Origin: Quillaja saponaria
Taxonomy: Eukaryota; Streptophyta; Magnoliopsida; Fabales; Quillajaceae
Direction of reading: 5' to 3'
Assembly: GCA_029379385.1 (NCBI GenBank)
Contig: CM055617.1
Coordinates: forward strand, 12,743,532 to 12,807,531
Length of the DNA stretch: 64,000 nucleotides
Shown piece after piece: positions 49,023-61,349 of this stretch. The notes under the pieces were generated by a model. The model did not search any database. It was not told the DNA's origin and saw only the letters and a program-made list of their open reading frames with translations. Position 1 is the stretch's first letter, and each line of letters begins with the position of its first letter. The translations under genes were made by a program, and so were the position numbers.

Positions 49023-51558
49023 ATGGGTGATAATCATTCGATACGAATTTTATGTTTTATGAATAGTGAAATGAAAATGGGTGAAAATGTGGTTGAATAT
49101 GATTGTCCCCCTGTTAAGTTTTTGAGGGTACAATCGAGGATAAGTTATGAACAGTTTCATGGCCGCTTGTGTGAAGCTTTACATGTTGATTGCATAATAG
49201 AATGCTTGGAGATTATTTGTTGGTATAGGAATGTCATGCACAATACAATTCATTACTACCCAATTCATGTAAACGATGACGAGGATTTTGAGAATATGGT
49301 ACAATTTGCCTTCGAGCAAGGTGGTTCATATGCTTTGGAGTTGTTTTTGAAAAAAAAAAAATCTTCTAGAAGTGCCACCGACTTTTCCAACTGAATTGAA
49401 CATTTTTACTTAATTAGTTAATGAGATTATAATAGAAGATAGGATTTTTGAGACATAATCAACAACAATTGAAAGTCCATCTCATTTAGTGTATCAAGTG
49501 AATAGTCAACATCATCCAATTGTCAATCTTGTCTTGATTGATCTTCACTCACGAGATCCTGTTAATGATGACCCTCATGCTAGTGAATATAATCATTATT
49601 TTGCTGATGATGATCCTACCATTGATCTTGAACATGCTGATGATCCTTAATTTACTGAAGAAGATGTGTTTAATGAATATGTTTCAGATGAGTTTTTCAC
49701 CGAAGTTAACATTAATGGAGCAATTGCGATAGACGATGATCATGTGGCAAGAACAAAGTGGCTATTGCATGAGAATTCTTACAAGGGACAACTATTTGGC
49801 ACGAAAGCTGATGTGAAAAAAACAGTCAAGTATTGGCATATTTAGAAGCATGTGTCTTTTAAAGTGGTTGAATCGTGTAAGCAGATATAGGATATCAAAT
49901 GCAAGCTATATGAACAAGGATGCAAATGGAGGTTGCGAACAGTTTATTGTAAAAGGAAAGGAGAGTTCATGATAACCCAACTAATTTCTCCGTATACATG
50001 TGTTTCTTCTTGTTTGTCACAAGATCATTATAATCTGGATACTGGTACAATTGCTGATTTTATTAAAAATACAATTAGAGAAGAGCCTTAGACACCAGGA
50101 GCAGTGTTGCGTGGTAATGTGAAAGATAAATTTGGTTATGAGGTACATATGAAGAAGATATGGGATGTAAAAAAGAAGACCATAGAGCTAGTTTATGGTT
50201 GTTGGGAGGAATCTTCCAATCAGCTGCCTAAATTTTTAAAAGCAATATGAATCCGAGAACTAAATTTGAATGGAAGACATTCCAAACTAATAGTCCTGGT
50301 GAGGTTATCTTCCATCGAGTATTTTGGTCATTCGGTTCGTCCATTGAGGCATTCAAACACTGCAGACCCATTATTCAGATTGATGGTACTTTTCTATATG
50401 GAAAGTACAAAGGGAAATTATTGATCGCATATGGGGTTGATGGCACCAATCATATTATGCCACTTGCATTTATTGTTGTGGAAGAAAAGAATAAAGATAG
50501 CTGATCATGGTTTTTCTTATGCTTACAAGTGCATGTAACTCAATGAGATAATATATGCTTGATTTCTGATCGTCACCTTCGCATAATAGCTGCCATTAAT
50601 GATCCTAGTAGTTAGTTGGACAGAACCACATGCTTGTCATCGTTTCTGCTTGAGACATGTAGCGAGTAATTTTCATACAAGTAAGAAAAATATAGCAGGA
50701 AAGAGAGTGGTGTTGAAAGCCTGTTACCAAATACAACCTGACAAGTTTGATAGGTGTATGATAGAATTGAACAACTTGAAGTCAGATTTCATTTCATGGT
50801 TTTCAACTTGTCCAAAAGAGAAATGGACATTGGCACATAACGGTGGAAGGAGGTTTGGGTTCATGACCACTAACTTGGCCGAATGTTTTAATAATGTATT
50901 AAAAAGAGCTCGCCAAGTTCTTATTACTACTATGGTACGCTTGACATTCTATCGATGTGTTGGATATTTTGTCAATATTCACACAGAGACTGCTGTTGCA
51001 ATACAAGAAGCACATTTGTACACTGAAAAAGTAAATAAGAGATTAGAAGAATGGAAAAAGAGGGCAACTGGTCATAATGTTATATCATTTGATCTAGTTA
51101 GAAGAACATTTGAAGTTCAAACACAATATCGCGGTTGGGAACATGGAAAAGGTGGCAATTCGCATACAATGGAATTGGCTAATCATTTTTGCAGCTATCT
51201 CAAGTGTCAATATTATCAAATACCTTGCTCTCATGTCATAGCAGGTTGTGCAAAACATCATGTTGACTACAACCAATTTATGGTTCATTGGTCTACATTA
51301 GCACACCAGCAACTTATGTATAGCCCATAATTTATGCCTATAATGAAAGATGCTAATTGGCCTGAATACAACTTTTCGCGTGTGCTTCTTGATATCCATT
51401 GATTGCAAACAAGAGGTAGGCCACGATCATCACAGTTATGTAATGAGATGGACTGGATTGAGAACCCTAGAAAACTTAGATGTGAAATTTGTAGACAAGA
51501 AGGTCATAACAGAAAAAGATGTCTTAATCTTGCACAAGGACAATCTTCAAATGCTTAA
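49023..51558 (+). pseudogene. MuDR-type (MULE) transposase pseudogene, nearly full length
   Basis: The order of parts is that of plant MuDR transposases: a PB1-like N-terminal domain (49023-49394, MGDNHSIRILCFMNSEMKMG), the MuDR DNA-binding region (about 49740-50200, KADVKKTVKYWHI; YEQGCKWRLRTVY), and the MULE DDE core (RPIIQIDGTFLYGKYKG with the first Asp near 50381, LISDRH with the second Asp near 50567, NLAECFNNVLKRAR with the Glu near 50880). Next come a SWIM zinc finger (FCSYLKCQYYQIPCSHVIAG, about 51190-51250) and a zinc knuckle (CEICRQEGHNRKRC, 51481-51522). At least six in-frame stops and several frameshifts make it inactive. The PMD gene follows 135 bp later on the same strand. Confidence 0.9.
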
Positions 51559-51692
51559 TCATTTTGGTAATGAGATTTACTTTACATATTATATTGGTAA
51601 TATTGGTAATGAGATTTACTTTACATATTATATGTATTTTGTATCCAAAATTTGTTATAAGTATTTACTAACTGTATACTTTCATATAGTTA

Positions 51693-54198
51693 ATGGATCC
51701 ATTACCATCTGATCGCTCAGTGTTATATTTACAAGATAATCATTGTTTCTATTCACATATGGGATTCAGAGGTATTTTATTTATTTTTAATTTCAATAAT
51801 AATCTATGGAATTTAGATTCATTGTGGTGATTTGATGAATTTTAATTTTGAGTTAGGTTTCTACTGTGTTAACATGCTGACATAGAGAGGCGGTTTTACA
51901 TAGTAGAGATTCTATCGATACACGTATCATTCCATATATACGTGTAGTAGGTTTTTATGGAGTTTTGAGACTGGGATTCATACAGTTAGACTGGCATCTT
52001 ATTACTACATTAGTTGAAAGATGGAGACAAGAGACGCATACATTTCACTTCCCTCATGGCAAGTGCACTATAACATTGCAGGATGTGGCCATCTTATTAG
52101 GCCTACCAATTGACTGTGATGTAGTGTTTGGTAACAGCTCGAATTAGTCTTGGCCAAATCTTTGTGAGAGATTACTGGGAATTATTCCACCTTCTACAAC
52201 CATTAATGGCTCTCATCTCAGTCTTCATTGGCTTGCGACTACTTTTCAAGTGTTTCAGGATGCTAATGATAATACTATTCAATTTCATGCACATGCATTT
52301 ATCTTGCAACTTATTGGAGGATCGTTATTTGCTGATAAATCCCAATCACATGTGCATATGATGCTTTTACCATTGCTTGATAATTTAGATAGGTCTGGCC
52401 ATTATTGTTAGGGTAGTGCTTGTCTTGCATGGTTGTATAGAGAGTTATGTTATGCCTCACACTCCACATCACAACATATTGCTGGGGTCTTGATTTTACT
52501 TCAGTTATGGACATGGAATAGACCCCTATTTATTGCACCTGAACGATTGCATTCTATGCATGATGATTGGGATCTCATTGATGGGGCATATGGTCCACAA
52601 TTACCACGTGGGCCTTTGGGTATGAGATGTGTAGATTTTGTCATATACTAAATAATTATTATTAAAAGCTTTTCAATGATTTTTTGTCTAATCAATTGCA
52701 GATGAAGAGCTCATTTTTGTGTTATTAAGGTGTCCACACATGTTATTTCTTGGTATAGATTTAAGTTAGATCAGATGTCACAGGTTACTACTTGTTATCT
52801 TTTTTTTTTTATTATTCATATTTCTTATTATGATATTATGTATCTTAATATTTATATTTACATGGTTGTAGATTATTTGGATGTTGTACAATGCTGAGTT
52901 GATTGCAGATCTTCCTGATTATTGTTTAGTTGGTCAGAGTATATGGGTTGCAGTAGTTCCATTGATATGCTTTCACATTGTGGAGTGGCATAGGCCTAAT
53001 AGAGTATTGCGGAAATTTGGAATACATCAAAATATACCACTTAATGTTGAAAGTGATATTCAGTTGCATGGAATTGATCTAAGGGTAGAGGAAATGTCGA
53101 TTGGATTATCAGACATAGACAATTTGTCAACATATGGAATAGAATAAAGGAGCATGTTGTGCTTGGAGATCTATTTAATGGGTAATTAGATTCAATATCA
53201 TTGTATATGCAGTGGTATAGTTAGATAAGTAGGAGATATTTAACTCAGAGAGGTGCTTTACATACAACTTTGGTAAGTAACCAATTTAATTGTTAAGTGT
53301 GGTAATCAGTAATATGTTATTAATCAAGTTGTTAGTTAAACTGATATTGATAGATTTTTTTATATCACAGACTGAAGGTATACGACGATGTCAAACATTG
53401 TCTGGACCATGTGCAGATCTATCTGCTTTTTCAACTATTCATGCCACATACACATCTTTATTGCAAATTATTGACCAATATGGATGTTTGGCACCTTCAA
53501 ACCCTTCAGCAGCTCATGTACCCTCAGCTAGTACTTCCCAAGTTCGAGTAGATGCTACAACTAGTACTTCACAAGTTGACTTAGATGTTGAAGTCGGGCT
53601 CTCAACTCCTATTTCATATGGTAATAAGCACATTCACACTACGACTTCTAGTTATTCACATTCCATGCCTACTACTTTAGGTTCAGGACCACTTATTTAT
53701 GCTCCTCACATGTTGACTTAGATGTTAGGGTCGGACGCCCATCTCCTACTTCATGTAATGCAATGCACCTTCCCACTACGACTTTTATTCATGTGCAATC
53801 CACACCCACTACTTCAGGTTCATAACGATCTATTTATACTACTCATAATTCAAGTGTTGCTATAAAGAACTTTATTTCGATTGACTAATATACCACCTTC
53901 ATTTGTAGCTAATATTCTTCCTAATGAAGTTGACATAGGTGGTAAGAATATCACACAAATTAAGACTATTACACATATTGATTCTAAATCACTTCTCCAT
54001 GTTCATGATGTTAAGGAGAGTGAAGATGATGGTGGAGGCCATGTTGATGATGGTGCAAAGCATGATGAGGATAACACTCAGCACCGTGAGAGTGTATCAC
54101 ATGTTGCACAAGTTCAGAAGGGTGGACGATGGGATAATCTTCCACGTAGGAAAAATCCAATACGAAAGAGAAAAGCATGGACTTGTGGTACACATTAG
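51693..54198 (+). pseudogene. Plant mobile domain (MAIN-like) gene, disabled
   Basis: The ATG at 51693 starts MDPLPSDRSVLYLQDNHC, typical of MAINTENANCE OF MERISTEMS-like proteins. The plant mobile domain follows: VVGFYGVLRLGFIQLDWHLI, ERWRQETHTFHFPHGKCTIT then LQDVAILLGLPIDC, PNLCERLLGIIPPST, HWLATTFQVF, GSACLAWLYRELC, LILLQLWTWNRPLF, and about 52881-53145 LPDYCLVGQSIWVAVVPLIC then HIVEWHRPNRVLRKFG. A low-complexity serine/threonine-rich part and a basic C-terminus (GRWDNLPRRKNPIRKRK, then AWTCGTH) close the gene. Stops at about 52146 and 52411 and several introns or frameshifts interrupt it. PMD proteins occur both as host silencing factors and as transposon-borne copies. Close linkage to the MULE transposase suggests the latter. 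Confidence 0.8.
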
Positions 54199-54229
54199 AG
54201 GATTGTTACTTATGGTTTTGTATAAATGA

Positions 54230-55480
54230 GTTATGAAACTCATTGTTTTGGATAAATTCATCAGTATGTAAGTGCTATGTGTGATGTTGACACTCATTAA
54301 GATATATTATAATATATGTTTGTCATTACAAGGAGGAAATATTAAAAAACAAGGAAAACTCATGTCCGATTTTTTATTAACTAAAATGACAATTGAAATT
54401 CATATAAAATAACTTGGATTAGTAATGACAATTGAATATTTGAAAATTTTATAATTTAATATGACAATAATAAAATCTTATAAAATAGTAGAGTTTCAAC
54501 TTTAAAGAACATGTTGAAATTACTTAATGTTCACAATAACAAAAAAATATTTGCTTATATAAAGGGTTTGAAAATCATAAGAGTTAATAACATCAAACAG
54601 CCATTTGTTATGAAAAATTCATTTTCGTTAACTCAATAAAATGCTAAACAACGACGTATATATTTTTCATTATTACAAGTATGTGACAAGTTTTTAATAT
54701 CAATAATATGTATTGTTTATTTAAAAAATTACATATTGCTTTACGTGACCAAGTTTATTATTATACAAAATTTTCATCCTAGTAACAACATAACGCTCAA
54801 CACAAAACGTTAATGCCAAGACAAAAGAGTACTGCTATGACATGTTACGGGAAAATCATGCATTACTTTCAACTAGTAGGAAATGAGGAGGGTGGTGAAA
54901 CTAAAAAAAATAAAGACATTTCTATTGAAAATCTCATTATTGTCTCTTACTCCATTCACTATTTTAATCATTGTTCTCTTTTTGAAACCTCTTCATTTTT
55001 TGATAGACGTAGACATCAATAGGATCATGAAACCATAGGGCTTAAAGACATAAGAAAATTTGGGTTTTGGTTTATTGTGACATGGTCTTATTTTATGTTA
55101 ATGGATTTAGAAAGTTGACAAATTACTTTATGTTAATATTTTAGTTTTGATTCTTATGTCTATTTAGCATTTTGTGATTCGATATCATTCTGGCTCTTAT
55201 GAGTGTCATTGTATATTAGTTGGCTATTTGGTTATGACCTTTAATATTTTTAAGTTATATATTCATATAAGATACATAGAAATAATGAATTCTTATAGCT
55301 TAAAATCTCTATTTATATAGGTTGTAAGTTGTAATACTTAAATTTTTCTGCAGCAAATTACTCAGTTTTGAATTATTTTTAAAGCCCTATAACAATGTTT
55401 GAGAAACACTAAATTTGAATTTTTAAGTTCTTTTATTTTTTAATTCACTCAAAATTTTCAAAAAAAATAAAAAAAATTAT
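54230..55480. other. Gene-free AT-rich region
   Basis: Probably holds the right end of the MULE composite (no matched terminus found). A 69-aa open frame at 54813-55022 (MPRQKSTAMTCYGKIMHYFQ and following) has no recognisable domain and I do not call it a gene. Confidence 0.35.
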
Positions 55481-55489
55481 GGTTGAATT

Positions 55490-55860
55490 TGGGTTTTCAA
55501 CCCACAAATTTTGTCAACCCACAAGTTTTAAAGTTGTGGATTCAACCCACATGTTTTAAATTTGTGGGTTCAACCCACAGTTTTAAATTTGTGGGTTCAA
55601 CCCACAATTTTTTTTCAAAAATATCTTTTAAATGTGTGTAACCTACGAGTTTCAATTTGTAAGTTCAACCTCAAATTAAATATATTTTGTGTGGAGCTGA
55701 CATGACAAATATAGTTGTGGGTTCAACTCACAAGTTTTAAATTTATGGGTTCAACCCACAAATTTTATCAATAATATATTCTCCCTCTCTGTATACGTGG
55801 AGCTAACATGGCAAGTGAATTTGTGTGTTCAACACACAAATTCATTAAAAATAGAATTTA
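55490..55860. repeat. Tandem array of tgtgggttcaacccaca palindromes
   Basis: The 17-bp inverted repeat with a central C occurs exactly at 55563-55579 and 55590-55606, 27 bp apart. Degenerate copies lie on both sides (near 55512, 55534, 55717, 55745 and 55825), separated by ttttaaa spacers. Each unit can form a hairpin. No coding sequence. Confidence 0.85.
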
Positions 55861-56280
55861 GTATTTATTTGTCAGGGAGCTATATGTAACTCTTTTAATT
55901 TTGAAAGAACCTTATTCTAGTGAATTTCCCTGAACTTTGAGTTGACAAAATTATTTGAGTAAGTTGGAAAGAACAATGTCAGAGAGAAAAAAATATGTTA
56001 TGTGAAGGAAATCATGAAAGTATCAAATTAGAATAATGGTAGCCAGATTCACTAGTGAGGTACTTTTTCATTGATCAGTAGTAGAAGTACCTTATAGATA
56101 GCTAACTTAATGCATAAACTATCTAATATGAGTCACATCATCAAAAGGATTTTCATGTCACCAAGAAAATTTAATAAAAATCACCATCAATTTTAGAGTG
56201 TGTGCCCACTTAGAGCAAGTTATTTACATTTCTAGATATCATGAGTTTTGAATGGTGGCTCTTTCCCTTTTTCTCTTACT

Positions 56281-57221
56281 GGAATTTTAGACAGAATGGT
56301 TCAACTCTAAAAAAAAAAATTGCCCAAAATGGTAGATCCCAAAAATATTGTCCAAAAGGAGATAGATTTAGAAATCGAATTTTGAAAATCTAGTTTCTCT
56401 CTCTTAATGTTCGTTTCTCTCTCCTCCAAACGGGTCTGCCTTGTTCTTTTCTTCCTTTTCTCCGTCCCTCATTCTCTCCCTCATACACTATAAATTTAAA
56501 AATTATCATACACTTTAAATTTAAAAAATGTCTTATACTTTAAATTTAATCATTCACTATAAATTTAAAAATTATCATACACTTTACATTATAAAATATC
56601 ATACACTATAAATTTAAAAACTATCATACATTTTAAAATTTTAAAATATCATACACTATAAATTTAAAATTATCATACATTTTACAATTTAAATATATCA
56701 AACACTATAAATTTAAAAATATCATACGCTATAATTTTTAAAAATATCATATACTGTAAATTAAAAAAATAGCATACACTATAAATTTAAAAATTATCAT
56801 ATACTATAAATTTAAAAGATAGCATAAACTATAAATAAAAAAATTTATCATATATTTTAAAATTTTAAAATATCATACACTATAATTTTATCATACATTT
56901 AAATTTTAAAATATCACACACTAAAAATTTAAAAATTATCATACACTTTACATTTATAAAATATCAAACACTATAAATTTAAAAAATTTCATACATTTTA
57001 AAATTTAAAACTATAATACACTATAAATTAAAAAAAATATCATACATGAAATATCTTTATAATTAAAAAGACAGAAAAAGACAAGGCATGCCCATTAGGG
57101 AGAGAGAAACCAAATTTTGAAAATCCAGTTTCTAAATCTGCCCCTTTTTGTCTAATAATTTTGGGATCCATCATTTTGGACAATTTTTTTTGGGAGATGG
57201 ACCCCTCTATCCAAAAATCCC
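56281..57221. mobile_element. Long-TIR DNA transposon (MULE-like), non-autonomous
   Basis: About 130 bp at each end are inverted copies. Left: ggaattttagacagaatggt, then ttgcccaaaatggtagatcc, then ttttgaaaatctagtttctc. The reverse complement of the right end reads gggatttttggatagagggg, then ttgtccaaaatgatggatcc, then ttttcaaaatttggtttctc. The inside is entirely an AT-rich tandem repeat. Long TIRs and lack of coding capacity fit a non-autonomous Mutator-like element. No clear 9-bp target duplication is visible. Confidence 0.7.
56484..57045. repeat. AT-rich minisatellite inside the long-TIR element
   Basis: About 20 degenerate units of 26-30 bp based on atcatacactataaatttaa (plus aaatt). Units differ by substitutions and small indels (atactgtaaa, acattttaaa). 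It fills nearly the whole interior of the element. Confidence 0.8.
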
Positions 57222-57391
57222 ACATGTGTATATATAAATATTTACATATATGCATGCACACAAGGATATTCAAAATTAAGAGTGATAACCCAAATAATGA
57301 TGTAAAGGGATGATCTTAACTACTAAACTCAAGCATAATAGCTTTTGTCACTATGGTGTATTATTGTGACTTTTAGGTAGAATTTAAGCTT

Positions 57392-57999
57392 AGCAGTGTA
57401 AACTTTGTAGCTAAGTAGGTTTGAAGATTCCACTAACATGATCTTCCCCAGTAGATCTTTCTTAAATTGATCAACAAGTGGCTTAAGATTATCATGAAAG
57501 CTGAACAAAGTTTGTAAAAATTTCCTAGCATCAAAAAGTGAAAACTCCGACCCAAACAAATTTCTTGCTCCAATTGATAGCATGATGTACTGGCATAAGC
57601 AATGGCATGTTGTAGAAAGATATATTGGCATAACGTGTCTACAAATGTTGACATATACACAAATGACTTAGAATGAAAATTATTTGATATCGTGATTTTA
57701 TGGCTTATCCATAAAAATTGAAATTAATATTTTATAGTTGCACGTTTCTCAATTTCTTCAAATTAAGTTGAGAATTCCAATTTCAATTTAAAAATGTTTG
57801 CATACTTAAAAATGACAACAATCTAATCCAATTTTGTGCACAAAGATGGACCTAAGTTGTTTTTATTTCTCATAAATAACATTTCTTGGTTTCTTTTGCA
57901 GCAAACAAGCTAACAAAATGTACAAATTGGTACCACTCCTTTTGAAAAAAATTGGATGATCAATATGTGAAAATGTTTGCATTAATTTTCATATGAAAC
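57392..57999 (-). pseudogene. GDSL-lipase relic with flank, copy 2
   Basis: The minus strand gives NLFGSEFSLFDARKFLQTLF, then SFHDNLKPLVDQFKKDL, comparable to the exon 4 part QIFNDKLKSLVDQLNNEL of the intact gene. 57454-57999 is collinear with 41072-41510, and 57392-57449 with 38491-38550 in the AG intron. It ends abruptly at 57999 where the gypsy LTR begins. No complete GDSL block survives. Confidence 0.65.
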
Positions 58000-58978
58000 T
58001 ACAGGAGGAGAAAAATTCTTCCTATCACAAATAGCCAGGTGGCATTACATGGCCAATGTTCTTAGGTGTAATAAATATGGCCAATGAGAACATAACATGT
58101 GGCATAAAATAAACGAATCATAAGCCGCCACTTGTTTAAAACAATTTACATGTCAATTACATGTAGACAATTCGTGACCAACAAAATCTCACCATATGTC
58201 AATTATGACAAAGAGAAAATAAATGTTCTCAAATAAAGGCATAACACATTTAATCCAATAAGATTTGTCATAAGGCATTGAGCTTTCCTCAAAACTCTAT
58301 AAATAGAGAGCTCACTCACCATTTGGATGGTAGAGAGAAAAGGAGGAAGAAAGAGAAGCACCAGAGCTCTACAAAACTCAAGTCTCAGGACCCTATGAAG
58401 CCTCAAGCTTTCAACAACAAGAGTTTTCCCCAACCATTGAAGATTCAAACATTCAATCGTTCATCAAAAGATCGACTCTAAACAAGCAAGTTCGTGATTA
58501 AAATCAACTTGCTTGAGACTAAGCTCCATAAGTCCTCATCTAAGAAATCAATTTCATGATCAATCTCAAAGCCCACGAAGCCCTAACAATCCATCCCAAA
58601 TCAAACAGTGATTTCACAAGAACAACAAGTCTAAGACTATTCTTTGTACAATCAGATCCAACCTTAAGTATTTGACTTTCGAGATCAAGCCATATGCCCG
58701 TGAGAATCCGTCAAATACATCCACAACAACAACTAAATCTCGTGTTGAAGAATCAACATCATTTTATTCGAGATCAAGCTACATAGCCCTTGGATCAAAT
58801 AAAACTTTCAAGAAAACCGAATCAGAGGAATACATTCTTTTCTTATAAAGAAAATTAATTCAGAGATTGTACCATCCTTTTATAAATTTAATACAATTGT
58901 TATTTTTGTATAAATGTTCTTATCTATTACTTTTATGCACGAATTTGTTGTTCATAAATTTCTAACATGCCTGATAGG
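58000..58978 (+). repeat. 5' LTR of the gypsy element
   Basis: Shares with the 3' LTR the strings tttaaaacaatttacatgtc, tatgacaaagagaaaataa, the promoter-like ctctataaatagagagctca (58296) and gactctaaacaagcaa. The right edge is not certain because the other LTR is cut off. An end near ttctaaca at about 58969 is a guess, and I could not identify a primer-binding site. Confidence 0.75.
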
Positions 58979-59037
58979 TAAACTCTACCTCTCATCTCTT
59001 TCTCCTTCAAAAGCCTCTCCATCAACACTATTGGATC

Positions 59038-60400
59038 TCATGTCTGCCATAAAGAACCAAACTAAAAAAGATGTTGGTGTCTCTGCTAAAGTTGTCACCT
59101 TCTTTATAGTTGATGGTGCTTCTACCAACAAGATCATATATTATGGCCGATCACACAAAAAGATCAAAATTCATCAATCAACAACTTTTTCAAATGGTGA
59201 ATCAAGCCAAAATCCAATCTTTTGTCATTTCGGATCTCATCACCATGGGAAAAGAAAACCACCTTGTCAAAGATGGAGATTCATCTTTATCAGAGAATTT
59301 CAAATTATCTGGCGATAACACTTCATGCTCCAAGGTAGATTCTCATGTTTTTACCATCTTAAAAAGAGTTGCTTACTAAGGCAGATTTCAAATTATCTGG
59401 GAGTAACACTCCATGCTCTAAGGAGGATTCTCATGGTGAGTTAATGTCTTCCACAACGGATATGATCTCTTGTATTGATGTCATGCTAATCATGATTATT
59501 GAAGCTTCAACTATGGAAGATAATGTATTCAAGTTAGAGAAGAAGATCTTGTTCCTCACTAAAACCATTGAAGACAAAGATTTGGAGATTGCTAATCTCA
59601 TGAACAAGTTGGAGAAACAAAATAGTGTTGAGCCAAGTTAACAACCAACTTTCATTCCTGGTTCAACTTCAAATATTATCATCGTGGAGAAAGGAAAAAA
59701 GAAATAAGAAATTGGTATTTCTCAACAACTTTTTGCTTCCATTGCAATGCTCTAGATACAGTAGTTGCAAGACATGATCACCAACACCATCCAAGCACAA
59801 TATGGAAGATTTTTGCAAAATTCGCTTCAATATCAAAGCCATACACGAAGCAAATTGACAACATGATAATGCCTCTTGGCTATCAACCTCCAAAATTTAA
59901 CCAATTTGATGGAAATGGAAGCCCTAAACAACATGTTACATATTTCATTGAGAATTGTGAAAATATTGGGACTTGGGGAGATCTTCTTGTCAAGCAATTT
60001 GTTTGATCCCTTAAAGGAATGACATTTTATTAGTACTTTGAGTTAGAGCCTAAATCAATCAATAGTTTGGAGCAACTTGAAAGAGATTTTATCAACTGAT
60101 TCTACAATACTCGACATACCGTTACTTTCATGAAGCTCACCAACACTAGATAATGGAAAGATGAGTCTGTAATTAACTACATCAACCAGTGGAAATCACT
60201 AAGCTTAGATTGCAAAGAGCGAGTATCAAAAATCTCTGTATTTGAAATGTACTACACTTAAGGCATGCATTAGAAACTTCTATATATCCTTAAGGAAATA
60301 ACGCCTCAAAAATTTGAAGAGCTTGCAACCCCAAGCACATGACATGGAGCTAAGCATAGTGAGCCATGGAAATTACAAATCTCTCATGCCCAAACAACGA
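59038..60400 (+). pseudogene. Ty3/gypsy gag, disabled
   Basis: The N-terminal part starts MSAIKNQTKKDVGVSAKVV. A coiled-coil-like stretch (NVFKLEKKILFLTKTIEDKD) occurs at about 59520-59585. The Retrotrans_gag domain runs from about 59880: GYQPPKFNQFDGNGSPKQHV, YFIENCENIGTWGDLLVKQF, LEPKSINSLEQLERDFIN, WKDESVINYINQWKSLSLDC. At least six stops fall in this domain, several of them where the family has tryptophan or arginine. No zinc knuckle is seen. Confidence 0.8.
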
Positions 60401-60419
60401 AACAAGTTTAACTGAAACT

Positions 60420-61010
60420 GCTTCGAAACTTCAAGTTTTCTCAACATGAACAAAAACTACTCCAAATCTTTAAACTTCCTCAGCAAGAAATGAAACTGAT
60501 CCACAACTACAAAATTCCTCAGTACAAACTGAAACTGTTTCAAAACTTCAAGTTTCCTTAGCATGAATAGAAATTGCTCTAAAACTTCAAGTTTCCTCAG
60601 CATGACCATAAATTGCTGCAAATCTTCAAACTTCCTCAACATAAAATAAAACTGCTCCAAAAGTTCAAAATTCCACAATACAAATAGAAACTACGTCAAA
60701 TCTTCAAGATTCCCCAGCAAGAACAAAAACTACTTCAAATCTTCATGATTCCCCAGTATGAACAGAAACTACTTCAAATTTTCAAGATTCCCCTACACGG
60801 ATAAAAACTACTCCAAATCTTCAAACATCCTTAGCACGAAAAGAAACTACTTTAAAACTTCAAATGTCTTCAACACAAAGTCAAATGGCTACAAAGCTTC
60901 AAAATTTCTTAGCACGAAGTAAAATTGCCTCCAAAGCTTCAAAATTTCTCAGCAAGAAGTGAAACTGCTCTAAAGTTGCAAAGTTCCTTCACATGAAGTA
61001 AAACAACATA
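60420..61010. repeat. 39-bp tandem array in the gypsy element
   Basis: About 15 imperfect copies of a 39-bp unit such as aaactactccaaatctttaa followed by acttcctcagcaagaaatg. As 39 is divisible by three, the minus strand reads as repeats of 13 residues (LLEQFLFMLRKLE). Whether it was ever coding is unknown. Confidence 0.8.
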
Positions 61011-61349
61011 AAAATAACTATTCCTCATCACGACATCAAACTACCTTAAATTCTCAAACATTTTCTAGGCACGAACTAAAGTTGCTTTTAAAAAAAAAAG
61101 TTTGTTGTACTATTCCTTGTCAAAATGAGTATAAACTATGTACGACTTGAGATAAATATATGTCCTAAACTACGTTTTAACTTGATTCTTTTTTGGGTAC
61201 ATAGACAGGTTAATTATTTACTAAGTTCAGTCACATGAAAAGAAAAGAAAAGAAAAAAAGAGAGGATATAAACAAGTTAGGGTTGTTCTTGTTATGCATA
61301 ATGCTTTCTTGAAGTCAAGACCTTTTAGAATCATCTTTAAATATGGTGA

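Noticed and set aside
54813..55022. A 69-codon open frame near the MULE composite
   Set aside because: No domain, biased composition, and it lies in transposon-derived sequence.
60457..60678. Minus-strand frame with leucine-rich 13-residue repeats
   Set aside because: A by-product of the 39-bp tandem array (39 is a multiple of three), with no start context or family match.
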